Source of the DNA: Mytilus trossulus
Lineage: Eukaryota; Mollusca; Bivalvia; Mytilida; Mytilidae
DNA length: 64,000 nucleotides
Direction of reading: 5' to 3'
Assembly: GCF_036588685.1 (NCBI RefSeq)
Contig: NC_086386.1
Location: 7,348,117-7,412,116, forward strand
Positions 56,614 to 64,000 of the stretch are shown here, piece by piece. The notes below the pieces were generated by a model that was not told where the DNA came from, made no database searches, and saw nothing but the letters and a program-made list of their open reading frames with translations. Numbering within the stretch: position 1 is the first letter of the stretch; every line of letters begins with the position of its first letter. A program made the translations under genes and the position numbers.

Positions 56614-56657
56614 ACGCCAGACGTGCGTTTCGTCTACATAAGACTCATCAGTGACGC
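56614..56657 (-). ncRNA. Hammerhead ribozyme, fully consensus
   Basis: Stem I GCGTCA / TGGCGT (six pairs with GU), core CTGATGA, stem II GTCT-TATGT-AGAC, GAAA, stem III ACG-CA-CGT, triplet GTC. Predicted cut after C56620 (minus strand). With the copy at 56260 it delimits a 354-nt monomer. Confidence 0.9.
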
Positions 56658-56989
56658 TCATATCGAAATAGTTATAAACCAAACAAATACAAAGTTGAAG
56701 AGCATTGAGGATCCAAAATTCCAAAAAGTTGTGCCAAATACGGCTAAGGTAATCTATGCCTAAACGTTTTGCCAAGTACAGCTAGGTTAATTTATTCCTG
56801 AACTTTCCTATGATTATAAGAACCTATCACTGGTTAATCTTCAACTTCAACTTCAACTATATAGATGTATTCTACTCTCATCGAACTTGAAATATAGGTA
56901 AAATAATACATTTAGGTCTGCTTCATATCTAAATTTAAAACAAACAATAAGGTTCGGTTGGGAACAACACTTAACGAATGAGATAATTC

Positions 56990-57592
56990 GGATTGAGAAC
57001 TTTCGATTTCTATATAGCAGCATTCCACCAGAGCCTTTATATGGAGCAAGTTTCCAAAGTGATACGATATGTCAGAGTTTGCGTTTTCTATGATTTCTTT
57101 AAAAGACAGGTTTTGAATACAATGAATCTATCTAAGGTTTCCCACTGGAAATATTACATTCTTTACTTTGAAAAATTGACAAAAGGCCATCACATATTAC
57201 TGGACCATTATGTAATACTTGATTCACGAATATATCACAATTGCCGTAACCACCATCCCGTCTCGAATGTTATATCACCAGCTAAAAATTGTCAGCAAAT
57301 ATCTAATAACATGTACAAAGGAAAAACGACGAGTGCCACATTTGGCGCAACACATCTTCACACTTCTGAAGTACATGAGATTGGCCTTAAGACACTTTCT
57401 ATGTACATGTATACGTACTGAAACACACATAAAATTCAACTACAGATAACTAGAAATTTACTTTAATTGGTCGACGGAAGGCAGCATTACATTTAGTTTA
57501 TCTAATTACTAAATATTTATCTAATCTATGAATTAACCTAGCTGACATATATTGCACTTTTTGTAAATAAAATATTGTCTTGTCTTGTCTTT
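56990..57592 (+). repeat. Possible LINE 3' relic ending in (TTGTC)n
   Basis: Two overlapping frames (56993-57421, 57219-57449) look like frameshifted old coding sequence without a clear motif. The block ends AAATAAAATATTGTCTTGTC TTGTCT, i.e. a polyadenylation signal followed by a short tandem tail as in some LINEs. No RT motif is visible. Confidence 0.35.
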
Positions 57593-58689
57593 ATATAAAG
57601 TCAAATGATTTTCTTCGGCTTAACTTTAAATTGTAATGTCCTGTTCTCGTAACATGTTGGCGTGTGCTCAGTGGATATAAGATTTTGTCAATGTCAAAAA
57701 AAATACTGAATAATTCAAACCAAAATAAATGAAGCTAGGGTAAATCACATTAATCAAAACACAAAAGTAAGATCGGGTTGTGGCTTCTCACATTACACAG
57801 CTTTACTGACCATCATGCAAATTCAGACTCAGTCAAAATATTGCGAAAGGGACTATAACACAGTTGACAACATTTAGAACAGAATTTTCTCATGTTTTAA
57901 GTACTATTAGTAACAAACAAATATACATGGTTTACATTTTGAAGGTTTATATTCATTGTATATACCGTTTTATGTCGTATTAATATTTAAGGTAAAAAAA
58001 AAATTCTTTAAAATTACTTGACATTCAGACCATGAAATGACGCATCATCATCAAACTGTCATTATGTTAAGCTCCAGTTAGTAGAATTTTTTAAACAATA
58101 AAGGAAATAAATTCGAAAATATATTCATTTCATGGCAATTTGGCGGGAATTTGGACACTGAATATCTCTACATTGAAGCTCTCTGCCAATATAATCGTGA
58201 ACAATTCCAAGCTGTTATACATAATTATGACACAGAAAACCAATCAAACATGGACAACGAAAATACATTCCTTATTTTTAAAATGATTACAAACATATAG
58301 CAAATTTTGTCAATAATTATTTTTTCGTCCTTTCAATCCAGTACAAAATTAGTGAACACTTGGCCCGTGCTGCTAAATGTTATGGAAACATTTTTATTTT
58401 GCAAAACTACATGAATGTGTAACGTTTAAATCACCCGTTCACACATTTAAATTGATCAAAATCAAAACTTATAAGTTTGAAGATAACTATTTCATAATTA
58501 AAAAGTAAGTAAATGATCTCAGTATTTGATAAAAAAAAAAATAACTCCTGTCATACATAATAAAATGGTTTTTTAAATTTGCCTTTCATTTTAAGAATTG
58601 TGGTCGATATAAAAGCAAGCATAAACAAAATCAAATACAAAACTATCCCTATATATCATTTTTTTTTTTTATCGAATTCTGACTATTTC

Positions 58690-58865
58690 TGGTTTGTATA
58701 GTTATCAAAAGTACCAGGATTATAATTATGCACGCCAGACGCGCGTTTCGTCTACATAAGACTCATCAGTGACGCTCATATCAAAATATTTATAAAGCCA
58801 AACAAGTACGAAGTTGAAGAGCATTGAGGATCCAAAATTCCAAAAGGTTGTGCCAAATACGTGTG
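58690..58865 (-). mobile_element. Retrozyme fragment with one intact hammerhead
   Basis: ATAGTTATCAAAAGTACCAG, the ribozyme, and AAGAGCATTGAGGATCCAAA to TTGTGCCAAATACG, then unrelated sequence. It is a truncated single copy of the 56-kb subfamily. The minus-strand frame across it (58726-58947) is a shadow. Confidence 0.75.
58732..58775 (-). ncRNA. Hammerhead ribozyme, fully consensus
   Basis: GCGTCA, CTGATGA, GTCT-TATGT-AGAC, GAAA, ACG-CG-CGT, C, TGGCGT. All core bases and all three stems are intact. Stem III is the palindrome ACGCGCGT, able to pair between two molecules. Confidence 0.9.
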
Positions 58866-59753
58866 TGTGCAATGTTATCGATACAATAAGAGATAAAATG
58901 GAATAGAAAAATAAAGGCTGAAATTGACTAAAAATTGAGGTCGACATAAGTATGCAAAAAAGTTTTTACTAGATGAAAATAAAAAAAGTGCTCCATGTAT
59001 GCACAAAGAAGTATACCAATATTTAGTAAATATTTATTTGATAGAAAAAATATGAGAGTAGTTATTTTACATTTTGGACTTCATTCGATCATTTTCGCAA
59101 AGGCTATCATAATTTCAATATTTCACAAATTTTTCATTTGAAAAAAACATACATTTCAATTCCATTCTCAATTTTATTTGCATTGCTTCAAATTGTAATG
59201 GTCTTCATCACCATAACAGTATAAAGTTGAACAAATTGTAATTCGAGCAATATGTAAATTTGATAAAAAGTGATTTAAAGGTATTAATCTTAAGTGTTTT
59301 CTTCTCCTATTAATTGTGTTATTTTAATTTCATGTTTTACATGGAACGGAATTCAATAATCTAAATATTGTAAATCGTAGGTTATGGAAAGTTTAAATTT
59401 CCATACACTCATCATTTTCTTTTCTTTTTTCTTTTATGAAATCGCTAATTTAAGGAGCTAATTAAATATTCTGATGTTCATAATCAGAATGAAAATAAAT
59501 TTTCATTACATTTCTACAAAAACTAAAAAAAAAGATATATCTTATTTAAGTACTTGTATAATAGCACTATACTCTTTCCACCTTTGAATATTACATTTCG
59601 AATCAGGAGATTAACAGTAGTTAGATGTGTTGAAATTTAAACTCGTTTATTCACATTTTACATTTATAAAAAGATTTGCTGCATAATTATTACATATCAA
59701 GAATTATGTCAAGACGGGTAGAATTTAAAGCAGATTTTATTATTATTTTTCAG

Positions 59754-59811
59754 AGTATGGTGACAGCTATGCAGCATCCACACTCGGCTTTGTTGCCCAG
59801 TCAAAAAGCAA
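59754..59811 (+). CDS. Possible second coding exon of the Phox2-like gene
   Basis: The acceptor TTATTATTTTTCAG joins the phase-1 end of exon 1 and reads (E)YGDSYAASTLGFVAQSKS, ending AA|GTACAT in phase 2. Ser/Ala/Tyr-rich sequence before the homeodomain (which starts KRKQRRIRTTF in the family) would be expected here. The donor is not optimal and the sequence is not conserved enough to be sure. Confidence 0.42.
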
Positions 59812-62800
59812 GTACATTTTAACGATAATTTATTTACATTATGCTATACTGAACTCCTTGAATCATGTTTATTCACTCTGTGATGTGTGAAAGTTGAAAG
59901 TTGTAGTAAACTAGTAAACTGGTTCTGTTAACTCGCTTTATTTATCCAATTTGTAAGTTTTTTCATGTACAAGTATTTGTGTCCATCCTTCTTAACATAG
60001 AAAATAAAATTATTTGACTAGAGCAGGTACTGCGTTTTTTACGAGCACCTGTATGGGATCGTCTACGTGTTTTGTCGGGATTCGGGTTGATCAATATTAA
60101 GTTACTCTCTGTTATGTTTTGTGAACTTATTTATTTTCTTATCGTCTCTTTATTTCACTTTTTCATTGTCTCTCCGAGTTTTGAATTTCCTCTTTGTATT
60201 TTCCACCTTATTTTATGGCATCTGATTGAAACAAAATACTGATATATTTGATACATCGATAGAAAATTGTCTTCAGCTATTGTCCGTACTGCTGGTCTTA
60301 ATAAAACTGTCATGTTTCATTGTGTGTATCGGTACATCTATTCTACTTACGGGATGTGATATGAATAAAACGTTACTAAATACGGTGTTTTGGAAAATAT
60401 ATAACAACCTTTCCCTTTGCTTGTAAAACGCGTACCAGGGTTTAACAAAGCTGTCTTAGGGCTATGATTGGTCTTAGACTACTAATAACTATGTGCTTAT
60501 ATTTGGGACATATCACCTTGTTATGTGCAGAACGAGAAGATGCGAAGAGTAAATTACAAATCACCAATTGGATATGAACAGACATTATCATGGCCAAATA
60601 ATGCAATATTAAAATCAAATAAAACAAGCACCAGCATTAAAGTATATACGAAATTAAAATACTTATAGTAACCACAGTTAACCAATCATTTATGTATCAT
60701 TTTCGACGTGAATTTCTAACTGCAAACGGGTAGAAATACGGAATTCCTCGTATATGATTTTTATACATATTAAACGTTAAATAATATGAAAATACAAAGT
60801 GTCAATTCGCCTATTTTGTGAACGTGAATATAAGATTTGTATGCACAAAAGTTAATTTTCAAGAGCAAGTACAAAATATGAAATGTTAGATCAAAGTATT
60901 TGATTTCGGTTTCTAGATTTGGGCTTATTATTTCTGAAGATTTGTTTAAAAAGTTACATTTGTAAACGGTTAAAAAGTTTTTTTGAAATATCCTAATACT
61001 TCGGACTTCATATCTCCTTTTTATTGAAAGATTTTAGAATCAAATTTTGTAGAATCTGTTTTTTTGAATTGTATCAATTTGGATAAAGAATGTGTTTGAC
61101 GAATATCCAAAAAGCTTGACTCCTTTTGACTAAAATTTGTTGAGTAGTTTGTATAACTATAAAATTCCCATACAGCATCAATAATGCGTCCTAGCTGGTT
61201 GACGTGTTAGTCTATAAATGATGCTGCTTTCATTTGTATACTTTTGGGTATATGAAAGGTGTAATTTCATTTTAGACTTTATTAATTATTTATATGATTA
61301 GCGACAACAATCCGTTATAGCGCCTGGCAAGTTGTGGCAGTTTTTAACGGATCCTATGTCCTAATGTTGTCTGAAATGAACATCGTGTTATATATTAATG
61401 CATTTTGACAATTTTATTTCCACATAATGAATAAATGTTGAGCGATTATTTTATGCCATAATATAACTTGTCATTAAAACATATGAATCAATATGGTAGA
61501 AAGATTACATATTTTAATTATTAATTGTCCGGAATTATAGATTTAGAGGCAATAGCATCGGAAAAAACAATACTACTAAATATAATAGTAAAACCTTTAA
61601 AAATTTTCCGGATATATACAAGTTTTATTTCATTTTGTATGATAATTTGTTAAGAAAGAAAAAAATGCTATTCACTTGTGTATAAAGACAGCCCGTTAAT
61701 TGTTTTGGTCGGCATGTTTGGATGTACGTGGCAGGTCTGACACATTTAATTAAAGAAGCAAGTATTGTCTATTCATGACTATAATTAAACGTTAGGGGTT
61801 ATATACAGTAATGCTAAAACACTATTTAAATTATTTGTGTGTTATAACTGCTATACATCGAGCTATTCAAATGTATTTTACACACCACTGACTTATAAAA
61901 ATATCGTTTCAAGCGTTCTGGATGAAGTAAAAAAGGAGCTTTGGACGCATGTGATTTATACAGTGCTCTTTTATATTTGAATTTTATCTTAATTTTCAAA
62001 TTTGCTAAAAATGTATTCAAAATAACATCATTGAAACAAACAATTTTTAATTATGAGAAGATTTTGTTGGAAATTGAATACTTAACTGAGGATTCTATTG
62101 TACTGTTACATCATGACTTTCATGTACTTAAGACTCATAATTTTAGATACATTTGAAGTCTATTGCTCAAGATTTTTCTGGCTCTAATTCAAAAGTTATC
62201 ATTCAATCTGTCTATTTACCAAAACGAGAAACAAAACATTTGTTTCTTCGTAACATTTCTGACTGCAACGTCGTAAACATACATCAAAATGATTGAAACA
62301 ACCACTTTAACGCTGACCAACCGTCAATTATAATTCAATTATCATCATTTGTTAAAATTATTTCTCTCTTTGATTTATAAACATTTTATCAATATAATTT
62401 GTAATTTCCAGATATAATCGCAATTATATGCTTGATCTTTTTCCATGTAATCATACGGAATTCTAACCCATCATATGAAACAGAGAAGACTTTTATTGAA
62501 CATCAATCTCGGCAAAAATATAAAGCAATTTTCTTAATGTACCACTGAGATTTGAATTGTAATTATCATCTCGGGATGGCCGGCTCGAACTAGGGATCAG
62601 TTAACCTCGGTTTAATCAAACTTTGCCAGTAGCTATTACTCAAATGAAAACACCTTCTATGTGCGAATGTATCACAGCCCGTGATAGTTAATATGAAATT
62701 CTTGATTAGAACAACCAAATGGCCATTTTGTCGCAATTAGCTATGTAGGACTTGTCCGCTTCATTGAACGGGCACGTTTTGAAGAGATTGCCACGTGACT

Positions 62801-64000
62801 GGCTTATGATCTTCTCCTTACAGAACAATTAACCAGTTAAGTGTTTAGATAACCAATCTGAAACAATAACCGGTCGACAAGACTTTTATTCTATTTGAAG
62901 ATGTACTTACTTCTTCATTTATAAACATTTAATGAAGCGGAAACTGACCGTTGTTGTGCCGTCGTTTAAACTTCTGGTCGACTCTCTTTGTTTGTCGTAA
63001 AATATTTCTTTCGGCATAATAAAACTTGTGGCATAATACAGTTTCAATCTGTTCATTCGCATATCATAGGGGATGCATTTGTTTTTAAAGAGTAGAATCA
63101 GTCCAAATGATATAATATAAAGTTAATATTGTTGATACAAATGTATGTCGGCATTAAACATTTGTGATGCGCCTTTATATGTAAAAGTAAACAACTTATA
63201 TACAAAAACGGGACGAAAGAGATTTACCGATGTTCAAATTTCATTTTTCTAAATAAGAAAATATAAATTAGAGTAAAACAAAAGAGAGGAAACCGCATCA
63301 ACTCCAAACGAAGTTACAGCTTTGGTAATATAGCTAGTTATATATTATAGCAAGTATTATATGATATTAAACAATTAAATTATAATTAAATAGTGTATAT
63401 AAGCTCATTATATATACCTTGATATTTTAAAGATGTCTTTTGGGCATTCAACAAATATTAATGATACAAAACGTCGCTTAAAATAAATGTTCATTTCAAA
63501 CTAAAGAAAACAAATGAACGACCAAATTTAATGATATTTATTCGGATCATATGATTGCGCATGTTATTCCGTTTGAATTTTAATCATTTTAATTATTCAC
63601 AGTACAAAAACATTTCTTATTTTATTTATATTTCACAACATAAACATATATTTCGATATAAATATAAACAAAAATAACAAAATCGATATAAAATATAGCT
63701 TTTTTTTTTTTTTTAAACATTTAACATATTAAGGCATTTTTTAAAGACAAATATCTATTATGTTTTGTAAAAAAAAATAGTATTATATTATTTTTGTATA
63801 TTTCTTCAGCATGAATGTCAATTATATATAAGAAATGAAATTTGAATTCATAGCAATATGTTGTGTAATTATTTTCTATAAAAATATGTTAGTTGAAATA
63901 TAACAAGATCATACATAGGCTGGCAAATTTGTGAGGGAAACCATTAACAGTCACCTTACCTCCACAGAGAGTGTTTTTTTCGGCATTACAAGAATCATCT
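59812..64000 (+). other. Probable further intron of the Phox2-like gene; no exon seen
   Basis: No homeodomain-coding frame on either strand and no repeat of the families above is evident. AT-rich throughout, with an A/T-rich tract near 63,600-63,800. CTTACCTCCACAG at about 63,955 resembles an acceptor, but nothing coding follows within the window. Confidence 0.5.

Larger units (their letters stand above)
56070..56775 (-). mobile_element. Tandem retrozyme cluster (354-bp monomer), second subfamily
   Basis: Direct repeats in minus orientation: ATAGTTATCAAAGGTACCAG and the ribozyme recur at 56260 and 56614, a 354-bp period. A further decayed unit (from 56070) abuts it. The monomer carries the same conserved block as the 47.5-kb elements (ACTGGGTCGATGCCTCTG, GAGGGTATCACCAGCCCAGT) but is otherwise diverged. 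It has no coding frame. The 79-codon plus-strand frame is a shadow. Confidence 0.85.
50767..59753 (+). other. First intron of the Phox2-like gene (about 9 kb)
   Basis: Very AT-rich and unique from 50.8 to 53.9 kb, then invaded by elements: a MITE (54475-54922), a retrozyme cluster (56.07-56.77 kb), a possible LINE 3' relic (56990-57592) and a retrozyme fragment (58690-58865). A 26-nt retrozyme-like scrap (GATTAGTCCCCCAGGGTAT) lies at about 55146-55171. No other exon is supported. Confidence 0.55.

Noticed and set aside
47491-56775. CRISPR-like or satellite array interpretation of the repeats
   Set aside because: Only two or three units per locus with 350-bp period and a ribozyme in each. No short regular spacers, and this is eukaryotic DNA.
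63940-64000. Possible acceptor CTTACCTCCACAG as the start of the next Phox2 exon
   Set aside because: The following bases to the window edge show no recognisable coding sequence, so the call cannot be supported.

Overview
The window looks like nuclear DNA of a marine bivalve, most likely a mussel of the Mytilus type. The sequence is AT-rich, and its genes have introns with GT/AG borders. Several short interspersed repeats match ones I know as abundant in Mytilus, for example the block with AGATGTGGTATGAGTGCCAA and the block with AGGTCACCGTACGGCCTTCA. The assignment rests on recognition, not on a search. There is no bacterial-style gene organisation. Most of the window is transposon-derived, with two credible host genes and one weak candidate.

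Layout. 1-1384: 3' part of a decayed LINE (minus). 1.4-9 kb: repeats, including a TTAA-flanked MITE (4655-5255) and a tandem repeat ending in a (CCGN)n tract (6791-7258). 9-12.4 kb: two decayed Penelope-like reverse transcriptase fragments head to head as a large inverted duplication. 12.4-13 kb: hammerhead-ribozyme retroelement relics. 16.3-21.7 kb (minus): a multi-exon host gene joining a HEPN-like N-terminal domain to a C-terminal NHL/TRIM-type beta-propeller. 23.4-28.6 kb: a nearly full-length LINE (ORF1 plus endonuclease/RT ORF2), broken by a fold-back insertion and two nonsense codons. 28.6-29.4 kb: a TIR element with an 8-bp target duplication. 30.19-34.86 kb: a complete PIF/Harbinger transposon with a Myb/SANT-like gene and a DDE transposase gene, inserted into an older repeat. 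35.3-37.7 kb: fold-back and tRNA-derived SINE copies. 37.97-39.41 kb: a non-autonomous Helitron with textbook termini. 43.2-44.3 kb: a weak two-exon candidate gene. 47.5-48.2 kb and 56.0-56.8 kb: tandem retrozymes, i.e. about 350-bp monomers each carrying a hammerhead ribozyme. 50.5 kb to the right edge: the 5' end of a Phox2-type homeobox gene, with its homeodomain exons outside the window.

The most interesting system is the hammerhead-ribozyme family. About a dozen copies are scattered through the window, in two sequence subfamilies whose stems I, II and III differ by compensatory changes while the catalytic core is kept. The monomers share a second conserved block with a UUCG-capped hairpin that also covaries. 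Next are the HEPN/propeller gene, which resembles bivalve innate-immunity-like expansions, and the intact-looking Harbinger element.
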